Assembly: GCA_030430575.1 (NCBI GenBank)
Contig: JAUIKF010000005.1
Location: 62,001-126,000 of the forward strand
Length of the DNA: 64,000 nucleotides
Origin: Bacteroidia bacterium
GTDB lineage: Bacteria > Bacteroidota > Bacteroidia > J057
Direction: 5' to 3'
Positions 17,882 through 25,975 of this stretch are shown piece by piece (the first letter of the stretch is position 1; every line of letters begins with the position of its first letter). A program made the position numbers and the translations under genes. The notes under the pieces are model-generated. The model did not search any database. It saw nothing but the letters and a program-made list of their open reading frames with translations, and was not told the DNA's origin.

Positions 17882-17911
17882 AAGCCCTGTTTGGATCACC
17901 AAACAGGGCTT
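17882..17911. terminator. Bidirectional rho-independent terminator
   Basis: A perfect 13-bp stem, AAGCCCTGTTTGG / CCAAACAGGGCTT, with a 4-base ATCA loop. A-rich sequence precedes it and TCTCTT follows. It separates the plus-strand exonuclease from the convergent minus-strand S41 peptidase. Confidence 0.85.
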
Positions 17912-17969
17912 CTCTTAAAATGGAAAACGGCAACTCTTCAATTAACCATTAACCATTTACAATTAGCCA

Positions 17970-19640
17970 TTATTTGCCCGCCAAAATCTGCTCATATTTT
18001 GCCTTGTCGTATAACACAGCGATGGCAGATTTGAGGTCTTCGTCGTCTTTGAAAGAGGCTTCTATGACGCCTTGCTTATAGTAATAGCGCTGGATGATTT
18101 CGTGTTTGATCAGTTCGGCAATTTCGTCCTTATGCTTTTGCAAATCATTTGTTTTGCTCACCTTTAGCTCTGATGCCAATTTGTTCATTTCCTCTTTGAG
18201 GTCTTCGTTATAAGCCTCTTTTTCTAAAGCTTCCTGGAGGGTCTCCATGCGCTTTTCTGCCAGGGTCTTATAGGAGAAGTTTTTGCTTTTGACAAAGGCT
18301 TCAAACTCACTATAGGTCTTGTCATCAATGGTAAAAGTGCGCGCATCAGCGATTTTCTCCCGACCAGCGACGTATTGGGTCGCAAAGTCAAAAATCAAGC
18401 CTTTGCTTTCCAATTCACGGGTGACCGTTTGGAGTTTTTCTTTGTCGACATCGATGTCGGGTTCTACGCCTCCCCCGTCATAGACGACGCGGCCATTGCG
18501 GGTGTAAAATGCAGACTTAAGGCTGTCAGCTACTTTCCCTACACTGCCATCTTCTTTGCGGTGGGTGTAGTCAATGGCTTGGATACAGCGGCCACTGGGG
18601 GTGTAGTATTTGGCGGTGGTGACTTTGAGCTGTGTGTTGTATTTGAGGGGACGGATGTTCTGAACGAGGCCTTTGCCAAAACTTCTTGATCCTACAATCA
18701 CGCCTCTATCGAGGTCCTGAATAGAGCCAGAGACGATCTCCGAGGCACTGGCACTGCGGCTATTGACCAATACGGCCAAAGGAATCTGTGTATCGGTAGA
18801 AGGTCTTTTCGCAAAATAGCTACGCACATTTTCAGGGTCTTTTCCACGTGTCTCCACGATTTTAGAACCTTGAGCGATAAAGACGTTAGAGACATTCACT
18901 GCTTCATCCAGGCGTCCGCCAGGATTGCCGCGAAGGTCGAGGATCACGCCCTTGAGGGTATGCTCTTTCTTGAGCGTCTGGAGCGCCGTCTGGACTTCCA
19001 GACCAGCGTCTTGGGTAAACCCAGTCAGGGAGATATAGCCAATATCATCGGTCGCCATCCCATAATAAGGCACATTGTCGATCTTGATGCGATCGCGCTC
19101 TAGGGCTACCACGATGGGATCGGCTTTCCCATTGCGCTTGACAGTCAGGCGTACCTGGGTACCTTTTTGGCCGCGGAGCAGGTCGCGTACTTCGCGCACA
19201 CTTTTTTCCGTGCCAGCGATTTGCTCTTCATCTACCTTGAGCAGTTCATCTCCTGCGATCAAGCCTGACTTGTCGGCAGGATAGTCTTGGTAGGGCTCCA
19301 AAACGATGATTTTCCCATCTCGCTTGCCTACAGTAGCGCCTATGCCACCGTATTGCCCTGTACTCATGAAGCGGTAATCTTCAATTTCGCCTTCACTGAT
19401 ATAATTGGTATAAGGGTCCAGGGAACCCAACATGGCATCAATGCCTTGGCGCATCATCTTGGTAGGGTCCACGCCATCCACATAGAGGGTGTTGACCTCG
19501 CGGTAGAGGCTTCCAAAAATGTCCAGGTTTTTGGAAATCTCGAAATAGTTGTCATTTCGTTGGGTGATCGCCCCGAAACTGAAGGACAATAGGACCACTA
19601 GTGCCGCAATCAGGATTTTTCTGTACTTCATCATAGACAT
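17970..19640 (-). CDS. S41 family C-terminal processing peptidase (second paralogue)
   Basis: 556 aa with an N-terminal signal or anchor (residues 8-26). The PDZ region spans about 85-170 (GIGATVGKRDGKIIVL, GDELLKVDEEQIAG), then DLRGNPGG near 235, nucleophile Ser298 in NSRSASASEI and Lys323 in RSFGKGLVQ, again 25 residues apart. A long charged helical C-terminus (about 440-556) follows. Periplasmic C-terminal-specific proteolysis is expected. It is the last gene of the rpmH-rnpA-yidD direction and may be co-transcribed, though a 166-bp word-repeat gap intervenes. ATG at 19640 is used; MMKYRK at 19634 is an alternative. Confidence 0.93.
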   Translation of the reverse strand: MSMMKYRKILIAALVVLLSFSFGAITQRNDNYFEISKNLDIFGSLYREVNTLYVDGVDPTKMMRQGIDAMLGSLDPYTNYISEGEIEDYRFMSTGQYGGIGATVGKRDGKIIVLEPYQDYPADKSGLIAGDELLKVDEEQIAGTEKSVREVRDLLRGQKGTQVRLTVKRNGKADPIVVALERDRIKIDNVPYYGMATDDIGYISLTGFTQDAGLEVQTALQTLKKEHTLKGVILDLRGNPGGRLDEAVNVSNVFIAQGSKIVETRGKDPENVRSYFAKRPSTDTQIPLAVLVNSRSASASEIVSGSIQDLDRGVIVGSRSFGKGLVQNIRPLKYNTQLKVTTAKYYTPSGRCIQAIDYTHRKEDGSVGKVADSLKSAFYTRNGRVVYDGGGVEPDIDVDKEKLQTVTRELESKGLIFDFATQYVAGREKIADARTFTIDDKTYSEFEAFVKSKNFSYKTLAEKRMETLQEALEKEAYNEDLKEEMNKLASELKVSKTNDLQKHKDEIAELIKHEIIQRYYYKQGVIEASFKDDEDLKSAIAVLYDKAKYEQILAGK

Positions 19641-19735
19641 CGATTGGTTTAGGGATTAACAAAAAGGTATATGCACGAATTTACGTAATCTTCTGAAAGA
19701 TACCACTGCATAATGGGGGAGGAAAAGGAGGAAGT

Positions 19736-19803
19736 TCTACGTTTTAAGTTTTATGTTCTAAGTGAAAATACGACCTAAAACTTAAAACCTACAACCTAAA
19801 ACC
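19736..19803. repeat. 'gttttaagttttatgttcta' inverted word repeat
   Basis: GTTTTAAGTTTTA at 19741-19753 and its exact complement TAAAACTTAAAAC at 19776-19788 form a hairpin, with further imperfect complementary words on either side. It sits directly downstream of the yidD stop. Same word family as 5725-5828. Confidence 0.6.
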
Positions 19804-19806
19804 TTC

Positions 19807-20016
19807 TTAAGGTACTGGATCATGTCCATGACCTCCCCAGGGATGGCAGCGGCCGATCCGCTTGAGCCCCATCCAGAAGCCCTTGAAGGGGCCGTATTTT
19901 TCGATGGCCTCTAGGGTATACTGGGAGCAGGTCGGTGTATACCGACATGAACTCGGAAAATAAGGACTTATTGCCCCTTGGTAAAATCGGATCAATATTT
20001 TCAGTAGGTATTTCAT
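19807..20016 (-). CDS. yidD: Membrane protein insertion efficiency factor YidD
   Basis: 69 aa from the ATG at 20016 ([20 protein letters not shown]). The family signature is clear: the [11 protein letters not shown] cysteine pair followed by [19 protein letters not shown] near the C-terminus. It is a small amphipathic inner-membrane-associated protein that assists YidC-dependent insertion. A longer frame to 20091 is rejected because its extra codons are translated palindromic repeat. It lies downstream of rnpA, as in most bacteria, but is separated from it by a 436-bp repeat array. Confidence 0.93.
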   Translation of the reverse strand: MKYLLKILIRFYQGAISPYFPSSCRYTPTCSQYTLEAIEKYGPFKGFWMGLKRIGRCHPWGGHGHDPVP

Positions 20017-20022
20017 AGGGTA

Positions 20023-20470
20023 GAGACCGTTCGGCTCGAAGACTCGCCTCACTGCGAGACCGCTCGCCCTTCGAGCTCGCTGCGGGACCACTCAGGCCGA
20101 AGACGGCCTTCGTTGCGAGACCGCTCGGTTCGAAGACTCACCTCGCTGCGAGACTAAGATTTTTTCCACTCTCACACTCAACCTCACACTGCTTACAGGA
20201 CCGCTCGGCTCGAAGACTCGCCTCGCTGCGAGATTAAGATTTTTTCCACTCTCACACTCAACCTCACACTTCTTACGAGATCGCTCGGCTCGAAGACTTG
20301 CCTCGCTGTCAGACTAAAGGCAACCTCTCTTCGTCTCTTGTCTGACAGCGAGGGGCTTCATAGCCCCGAGCGATCTGATAGTGAGGAGCAACGCGACGAA
20401 CGGTCTGACAGTGAGGCCTTCGGGCCGAAACGATCTGACAGCGAGGGCCTTCTTAGGCCCGAGCGGTCTC
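20023..20470. repeat. GC-rich palindromic array, copy C (longest)
   Basis: Starts with GAGACCGTTCGG 7 bp upstream of yidD and ends with CCGAGCGGTCTC inside the 3' end of rnpA. Forward half-units cover about 20023-20320, including two near-identical copies of roughly 74 bp (ends ACCTCACACTGCTTAC and ACCTCACACTTCTTAC). The centre reads GACTAAAGGCAACCTCTCTT...CTTGTCTGACAG, then reverse half-units joined by TCTGACAG run to 20470. It fills the gap inside a minus-strand operon, so its RNA would contain long stems. No gene is seen in it. Confidence 0.85.
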
Positions 20471-20860
20471 TTCTAGTTTTTTCAGGCCTTTCTTAATAGT
20501 TCTGGCCACTTGATGATAATTCGCCTTATAGGGCTTGGTGTAGATAATAAGCAAGATAAGGTTTTTTTGTTTTTGATCGAGGAGTTCGATCAAGGGCGCT
20601 TTTTGCAGACGGTAGGCTTCGCGCATGCGGCGTTTGAGCCAGTTGCGTGCGACAGCGCGCTTGTGGAGGCGCTTGGGGACAGAGAAGGCGACAGTAAGCG
20701 GTGCTTGAACTAGCTCTTCGGGGGGATCGAATAGGTAATAAAATTTAAGCACGCCTAACCGCATTGCGGAGCCGTGCTTAAATAAGTATTCGAAAGACTG
20801 CTTTCCTCGAAGGATTTCCCGTTTGGGAAGGCGGAAAGTGCCTGTTTCTGCAGGTTTCAA
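20453..20860 (-). CDS. rnpA: Ribonuclease P protein component
   Basis: 135 aa. It helps RNase P RNA process tRNA 5' ends. The family core is seen: FEYLFKHG near residue 23, TVAFSVPKRLHKRAVARNWLK-type RNR motif near 56-76 and RRMREAYR near 77-84. The start is 10 bp after the rpmH stop, the standard arrangement. The last codons (EETARA and the TAA) are encoded by the edge of the GC-rich palindromic array, GAGACCGCTCGGGCC on the coding strand, so the natural C-terminus appears to have been replaced or extended by the repeat. Confidence 0.93.
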   Translation of the reverse strand: MKPAETGTFRLPKREILRGKQSFEYLFKHGSAMRLGVLKFYYLFDPPEELVQAPLTVAFSVPKRLHKRAVARNWLKRRMREAYRLQKAPLIELLDQKQKNLILLIIYTKPYKANYHQVARTIKKGLKKLEETARA

Positions 20861-20869
20861 ACGATAAAA

Positions 20870-21028
20870 TTAGCGTTTGTGGCGAGGCTCGTCACTGACG
20901 CTGAGTTTTTTGCGGCCTTTGGCGCGACGATTCGCAAGAATCTTGCGGCCGGTAGGAGACTCCATACGAGAACGGAAACCATGCTTGTTTCTTCTCTTTC
21001 TGTTACTGGGTTGATATGTACGTTTCAT
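20870..21028 (-). CDS. rpmH: 50S ribosomal protein L34
   Basis: 52 codons, shorter than most gene callers' thresholds. Translation of the minus strand begins [20 protein letters not shown] and continues [20 protein letters not shown], ending [10 protein letters not shown]. This is the highly conserved, very basic L34 sequence. It heads the rpmH-rnpA-yidD cluster and has a good promoter 24 bp upstream. Certain by sequence. Confidence 0.98.
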   Translation of the reverse strand: MKRTYQPSNRKRRNKHGFRSRMESPTGRKILANRRAKGRKKLSVSDEPRHKR

Positions 21029-21051
21029 CGTTTTTTTGTGTTAGAAGGCTG

Positions 21052-21082
21052 CAAATTTAGCACACGATCGTCGTTTTCCCAA
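21052..21082 (-). promoter_or_regulatory. Promoter of rpmH-rnpA
   Basis: On the minus strand a TTG (-33) and TAAATTTG (-7, exact TAnnTTTG, plus-strand 21052-21059) are separated by about 20 bp, the typical Bacteroidota spacing. The start codon lies 23 bp after the -7 box. Confidence 0.7.
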
Positions 21083-21102
21083 GAAATAAATCGAGAAAAT
21101 CC

Positions 21103-21489
21103 TTAAACATTCGGAATCGTCAATTCCTGACCTGGATAGATCATATCTGGGCTTTTGAGGATATCGCGATTTGCGTCAAAGATCTGCTGGTACTTCATGG
21201 GATCTCCGAAGTAGTTCTTGGCGATTTTACTCAAAGACTCACCACTTTGGACGGTGTGCTTATGGTAATAATCGGTGATTTCTACTTTGATGTCAGCTAC
21301 CAAATCCGCAGGTTCTTCCCCGCCCACTTCTTTGATCTTGTCCCAAAGCTGGTCTTTGTGGAATTGGGTCAAAGCAGTACCGCCAATTTTCAGGACGCCA
21401 TTGGTGGCATCTTCTTCCACGTGGCCGTCTTTTACGCCGAGTTCTTCGCCCAATTTCAGGACGGAATTGTATTTTGCATGTAAGCTCAT
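21103..21489 (-). CDS. BON-LysM domain protein (Kbp/YgaU-like)
   Basis: 128 aa without a signal peptide. Residues 1-70 resemble a BON-like domain (LGVKDGHVEEDATNGVLKIGG). A LysM domain follows at about 77-127 (HTVQSGESLSKIAKNYFGDP, MIYPGQELTIPNV). This two-domain layout matches the E. coli potassium-binding protein Kbp/YgaU, so potassium sensing or envelope-related binding is possible. Single-gene unit, with word repeats on its upstream side. Confidence 0.82.
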   Translation of the reverse strand: MSLHAKYNSVLKLGEELGVKDGHVEEDATNGVLKIGGTALTQFHKDQLWDKIKEVGGEEPADLVADIKVEITDYYHKHTVQSGESLSKIAKNYFGDPMKYQQIFDANRDILKSPDMIYPGQELTIPNV

Positions 21490-21672
21490 AAGATTAATTG
21501 TTAATCGTAAATGGTTAATTGTAAATGGATATTCAAAGATAGGATTTTCTGCTGTTTTGAGAAGCTGCCTTCAAGCATTTGTAATGCATGCGAATTTTAT
21601 GACGCTTAAGGTTTCCCTCAGTCACTTTCCATTTTCTTAATTAACCATTAACAATTGACAATTAACCATTAT
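21490..21672. repeat. Inverted 'taattgttaat / attaacaatta' words flanking a short gap
   Basis: Words TTAATTGTTAATCGTAAATGG (about 21494-21527) and AATTAACCATTAACAATTG (about 21639-21657) face each other around some 110 bp. The same vocabulary occurs at 17938-17970 after the second S41 gene. No gene is seen. Confidence 0.5.
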
Positions 21673-21675
21673 CCC

Positions 21676-22851
21676 CTATCCTCTTTTCGCCCGTTCCCAG
21701 AGCACACTCTGAGAACCCTTGACGTAGCGCAGGAAGCCCGCATACATGGCATAATTCATCACGCAGAAGTAATACGGCACAAAAAGCGCCTTTACCTTTA
21801 ACTCTCGCTTCTCCAATAAATAGCCTAGATAGGCCGCGATATAGAAGCCTATGTGAAATAGGAGAACTGTTTGAAAAAACAGGCTGCCTGAAGCCGCCAG
21901 TGCGATATTGCAGATCATCATGATCAGCAATGCCAAGGGGGCAAGGGTCCAGCGAAGGACACGGTGGGAAATGTATTGGAAGGTAAGGATACCGTAGCGC
22001 AGCGGATTGAGCAATGGGCGCAAGCGCACAATAGCTTGCATAGCGCCAGCGGCAATGCGCACCTTGCGTTTCAGCTCTTCCTTCACCGAGGCCGAAGGCC
22101 CCTCGGTGGCGTAAGCCTCAGGTTCATAGCGTACTTTGTAGCCCTTCTGCGCGATGCGCATCGTGGTGATGAAATCCTCGATGACCGTGTCACGGGGAAT
22201 CTCCTCGTGGAGTTCTGTACGGATAGAGAATAATTCTCCCGCAGCACCTACCACAGAGTAAAGCGCTGAGTCCCAGCGCTTAAGCGTTGATTCATACTTC
22301 CAGTAAATGCCTTCTCCAGCGCCATTGGCCGCGTCTTTATCCATCACGCGGATGCGTTTTTCGCCTGAAACTGCGCCTACTTTTTCATCCGCATAATGAC
22401 GGACGATATTGCGCACGGCATCTTTGTTCAGGAAGGTATTGGCGTCGGTATAGATGGTGATGGGGGTTTTGACAAACGGCATGGCACGGTGGACGGCGGC
22501 GATTTTGCCCGCTCGCTTGTCCTCGTGCATGAGTGTGATCTCGGGATAGCGCGCCACGATCTCTGGCGTTGTGTCATCCGATCCATCGGTCGTGAAAAGG
22601 AAGTGGAGCTTCCCTTTCGGATAATCCAACGCCAGGGAGTTCTTAATTTTTTCCTCGATAAAATCCTCCTCATTAAATGCAGCTACCATGAGTGTAACTT
22701 CCGGTTCAAAGTCTGGATCGAAAGCAGGCGGCTTGCCGCCAAACAGACGTTTCAGTTTCACAAGTAGATACAACAAGACACCATATCCGATATAGGCATA
22801 AAATACGATCGCAAGACAAATCCAAAAGCAGTACGCTAAGAGGGTACTCAT
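21676..22851 (-). CDS. Membrane glycosyltransferase, family 2
   Basis: 391 aa. One N-terminal membrane segment (residues 5-33) precedes a GT-A domain with TLMVAAFNEEDFIEEKI, a nucleotide-site Asp in FTTDGSDDTTPEI, a DxD-like TIYTDANTF and a catalytic-base region in TVIEDFITTMRI. Three or four membrane segments close the protein (about 280-385). The arrangement is that of processive or single-addition GT2 enzymes such as PgaC-like or hyaluronan-type synthases, so it may build a surface polysaccharide. No partner polysaccharide genes are adjacent. Confidence 0.85.
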   Translation of the reverse strand: MSTLLAYCFWICLAIVFYAYIGYGVLLYLLVKLKRLFGGKPPAFDPDFEPEVTLMVAAFNEEDFIEEKIKNSLALDYPKGKLHFLFTTDGSDDTTPEIVARYPEITLMHEDKRAGKIAAVHRAMPFVKTPITIYTDANTFLNKDAVRNIVRHYADEKVGAVSGEKRIRVMDKDAANGAGEGIYWKYESTLKRWDSALYSVVGAAGELFSIRTELHEEIPRDTVIEDFITTMRIAQKGYKVRYEPEAYATEGPSASVKEELKRKVRIAAGAMQAIVRLRPLLNPLRYGILTFQYISHRVLRWTLAPLALLIMMICNIALAASGSLFFQTVLLFHIGFYIAAYLGYLLEKRELKVKALFVPYYFCVMNYAMYAGFLRYVKGSQSVLWERAKRG

Positions 22852-23013
22852 ATTCGATCAGGGGAATTATAGATTATACATTGATTGATTACTGATTGAT
22901 TTAGGGCAAATTACCAATAATCTATGGTAAAAGAAGAGATGCCTACCCAATTAATCATCCATCAATTACTCAATTAATAATCTTTACACTCAAAGACCGT
23001 GCTGAAATTTGAC

Positions 23014-24621
23014 TTACTCCTTGATCCATTGGCTCGACCAAGTCTGTCCATCTTGATCTTTCATCTGAAGCAAATACATGCCGCTGCTTAGGTGGCCTAT
23101 TGGAATTTGAAGATTTCCTGCCAAGCGAGGGGCTTCGGCTGATAGGACCACCTTTCCAGCAAGGTCAATGATTTCATAATGGATACGGCCAAATGACGTC
23201 TCTGGAAGTGCCACTTGAAGGGCATGCTTGGCTGGATTAGGGTATATGGTTAGGGAAGAAAAGGCAGGGTCTTCTATAGAAGTGACTCTCAAGCAAACAG
23301 TCTTTTCGTTTAGGGTAATGCCCTGATTATCAGGCATGAGTGGCTGTTCCATATAGACAGCCTTCCGATACCCCCCTGAATCCTGGACCACTTGAATGAC
23401 AGAATCTTGTACAAGGCCTGTCACTAATTGATTGGGGCAAATCTTGTCGCTAGCACCCGAGATGGCTACTTTGATAGCCATGAAGTCATTGAGTCCTTGG
23501 CTAAGGGAAGGAGAATCACTCCACCCTGACATGAGGAGTGCTTGGTCGGAAGTGACAGTCAGGTGAAAGGCTGTTTCATCCATCGTACCCCCATAAGTGA
23601 CAGCTTTTACGATGGCACCTTGTGGGTCGATGATCAGCAAAAAGACATTTTGGTCCCCCGTACCAAAACTGTTGGAAATGCCTGCACAGGCAATATTGCC
23701 GTTGGGAAGTTCTTTCAAGTTATAGCATCGGTCTTCGCCAGGGCCTCCATAGGATTTGGCCCAGAGCAGGCCTCCCGTAGCAGTCGTCCGAACCACAAAA
23801 TAGTCCCGCTGTCCATTGGTAATTCGGAAGCCTGCTCCGATAATACTCCCATCTGACAGTTCTGTACCCGTATCTAGCCATTCAATTTCAGATGTGCCAA
23901 AGGCTTTCATCCATATCAGGTTGCCAGCACTGTCTACTTCACTGACCATCGCATCTCCCCATTCCAAGCTTGGGTCAAGCTTGATGGTCCCTACACATTT
24001 AAAATTGCCATTAGCACTTATAGATGCATCCCGATATTGCTCGCGCCCATTGGTCCCATAAGCATTTGCCCAAATATTATTTCCATCTAGATCAAATTTT
24101 AGGATATATCCATTGTCGCGATCCATGCTATCGGTCCCTTGTGTGGTTCCGATGAGATACAGATAATTGTCACGCGCCAATAAGGTCCGCGCTTGCTCAT
24201 CGAAGCCCGAATTCGCATCACCGATTTTTTTGTGCCAGACCACTTGGCCTGCGGATGTGAATTTTACGAGCAACATATTCTCCCTACCCGTTCTTACCGT
24301 CTGATGACCAAATACATATAGGCTCCCATCAGGCCCTTCCCATGCAGATACAAACGCTTCATTAAAATTCGTGGTGCCGAAGTTGGTCGTCCAAACAGGA
24401 TCCCCAACGGAATCAGTTTTCATCACAATGGCATCTACGTCGCCCTGTCCAAAGGACTCTGACCGTCCCAAAAAATAAAACCCACCATCTATTGCCTCGA
24501 CACTCCCAAAAAAAAGGTCCGCGCCCCCTGCATCTCCATACCCACGCATAAAGGCTGTTTGAGAAAAAACGGAAGAGAATAATAAGGCGAAGAATAGAGA
24601 AAGTAAAGTGAAGTTTTTCAT
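23014..24621 (-). CDS. Secreted repeat (beta-propeller-like) protein with T9SS sorting domain
   Basis: 535 aa with a signal peptide (MKNFTLLSLFFALLFSSVFSQ). Residues 25-400 hold about seven repeats of a pattern such as GDANSGFDEQARTLLARD..., GDAMVSEVDSAGNLIW and GGPGEDRCYNL, resembling the SBBP-like domains found in Bacteroidota. This suggests a beta-propeller. A C-terminal sorting domain starts at LTIYPNPAKHALQV and includes LSSGMYLLQM. Surface-attached or secreted. The binding partner is unknown. Confidence 0.8.
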   Translation of the reverse strand: MKNFTLLSLFFALLFSSVFSQTAFMRGYGDAGGADLFFGSVEAIDGGFYFLGRSESFGQGDVDAIVMKTDSVGDPVWTTNFGTTNFNEAFVSAWEGPDGSLYVFGHQTVRTGRENMLLVKFTSAGQVVWHKKIGDANSGFDEQARTLLARDNYLYLIGTTQGTDSMDRDNGYILKFDLDGNNIWANAYGTNGREQYRDASISANGNFKCVGTIKLDPSLEWGDAMVSEVDSAGNLIWMKAFGTSEIEWLDTGTELSDGSIIGAGFRITNGQRDYFVVRTTATGGLLWAKSYGGPGEDRCYNLKELPNGNIACAGISNSFGTGDQNVFLLIIDPQGAIVKAVTYGGTMDETAFHLTVTSDQALLMSGWSDSPSLSQGLNDFMAIKVAISGASDKICPNQLVTGLVQDSVIQVVQDSGGYRKAVYMEQPLMPDNQGITLNEKTVCLRVTSIEDPAFSSLTIYPNPAKHALQVALPETSFGRIHYEIIDLAGKVVLSAEAPRLAGNLQIPIGHLSSGMYLLQMKDQDGQTWSSQWIKE

Positions 24622-24688
24622 AATAGCTTGGTTAAAAGGTGAAACTTAAATATATCTATTTTTCACCAAAATCTCAATCTGTTTTTGA

Positions 24689-24883
24689 GGGAGTTGGAGG
24701 AGCGTTTTTGCCCTAAAGGCTTTCTTATGCCTTTTTGGCTCTGGTGATAAATTTTACGAGATTAGTAATCATCTAGGTAACGTCCTAGCCACCATATCTG
24801 ACCGCAAGGTCCAGGTCTTTGAAAGTAGTGAATATCACTTCCTCGCCGATGTTAGGTCAGCATCAGACTATTATCCCTTTGGA
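24689..24883 (+). pseudogene. RHS core remnant, in frame with the hydrolase-tip gene but lacking a start
   Basis: The frame of the following CDS is open back to a TGA at 24686-24688. From about 24741 it encodes RHS-core-like sequence: GDKFYEISNHLGNVLATISD, then VFESSEYHFLADV and SASDYYPFGM. No ATG, GTG or TTG start suited to a full protein lies in this stretch, and the large N-terminal RHS shell is absent. It therefore looks like the 3' end of a former RHS gene, or a silent cassette that could recombine onto a full RHS gene. Confidence 0.7.
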
Positions 24884-25975
24884 ATGCAGCAGCCAGGAAG
24901 AGAGTGGTCGAGTGAGGAGTACCGTTTCGCCTTCAATGGAATGGAAAAAGACGATGAAATGAAGGGCGAAGGCAACTCCTACGACTTTGGCGCAAGAATC
25001 TATGATCCAAGGATTGGGAGGTGGTTGAGTAGGGATGCGTATGAATCATTTTACCCTCACTATAGTCCATATAATTTTGCATTAAATACTCCTGTTCAGG
25101 CAATAGATCCAGATGGAAACCTTGTATTGTTTATTAATGGATTAAGAACCGACCCCATCGAAGTATTAGGAGGTGTTCCCAACCCGTTTATATATGATCA
25201 CCGAAGTTGGGGAAAATGGAATGGTATATATCGGGCTGGGGATGCAGGCCCATTAAGAGAATATTGGCGTACTCCTAAAGGGAAGACGAATACGTTCGGA
25301 AGAGAAGTGGACATGGTGCAAAAATTCATTGACAGAATTGGAGATGACAATGTTTTATATACTAGTGGTTCGTCTCGTTGGCAATCCCAGGTCCGCTATA
25401 GGTTAAAACACCTTCTTAAACCATGGAAGTATTTTATAAGAACTAGAAAGGGTGATGGTAAGCGAAAAGCCAAAAAATTTCACAAAATGGTTCAGAAAGC
25501 AAAAAAGGAAGGGAAACCTATTTTAGAGAAGGGGGAGTCAATTAAAATTGTTTCTCATAGCCAAGGTGGTGCGCATACTCGTGGTTTTGTAGAACAATTA
25601 GAAACATATAAAGATGAAGAAGGTAACCCTTTATACAATATCGAAGTAGTGTATGACATTACCCCTCATCAATCATCGGATTTTACTCGCTTTCAAGAAG
25701 GGATTCGTAATGTTGTATATCAACATCCATCAGATGCAGTTTCAGGCGACAATGATCCATGGTGGCTTCCAAATGGAGGGTCAGAGATTGGGGAAGTCGA
25801 AGGGGCGGAAAATATTATTAAAGATATTATGGGAGGGGAAGGACAGCCTCCCTGTGGGGGACCCGAAGGGAATAGATGTGGACACAATGTTTGGGACAAT
25901 GATGAGTTTATTTTTAATATTCCCTCAGGGGAGCCAGGTGCAGTAGAATATAGAAAAGATAAGCCACAAAAATGA
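24884..25975 (+). CDS. RHS C-terminal tip with alpha/beta-hydrolase-like (lipase-like) toxin domain
   Basis: 363 aa from the ATG at 24884. Residues 1-78 are the conserved end of an RHS core (YDFGARIYDPRIGRWLSRD, then SPYNFALNTPVQAIDPDGN). After the DPDG junction a different domain begins: LVLFINGL could be the oxyanion-hole strand, IKIVSHSQGGAHTRG holds a nucleophile-elbow-like Ser226, VVYDITP a candidate Asp258 and CGHNVW a candidate His334. This order fits a serine lipase or phospholipase. The coding region is AT-rich compared with its neighbours, as in transferred toxin cassettes. It overlaps the next gene by 4 bp. The toxin role is inference from RHS biology; whether this truncated copy is expressed is unknown. 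Confidence 0.68.
   Translation: MQQPGREWSSEEYRFAFNGMEKDDEMKGEGNSYDFGARIYDPRIGRWLSRDAYESFYPHYSPYNFALNTPVQAIDPDGNLVLFINGLRTDPIEVLGGVPNPFIYDHRSWGKWNGIYRAGDAGPLREYWRTPKGKTNTFGREVDMVQKFIDRIGDDNVLYTSGSSRWQSQVRYRLKHLLKPWKYFIRTRKGDGKRKAKKFHKMVQKAKKEGKPILEKGESIKIVSHSQGGAHTRGFVEQLETYKDEEGNPLYNIEVVYDITPHQSSDFTRFQEGIRNVVYQHPSDAVSGDNDPWWLPNGGSEIGEVEGAENIIKDIMGGEGQPPCGGPEGNRCGHNVWDNDEFIFNIPSGEPGAVEYRKDKPQK

Noticed and set aside
17624-17969. tRNA or riboswitch in the 17.6-17.9 kb gap
   Set aside because: The hairpins do not form a cloverleaf and no riboswitch core motif was recognised; reported as a structured element only.
20017-20091. Extended start of yidD
   Set aside because: The extra residues ([16 protein letters not shown]...) are translated palindromic repeat; MKYLLKI is the family start.
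20879-21106. Plus-strand open frame opposite rpmH
   Set aside because: It is the antisense of rpmH and its promoter region; L34 on the minus strand is unambiguous.
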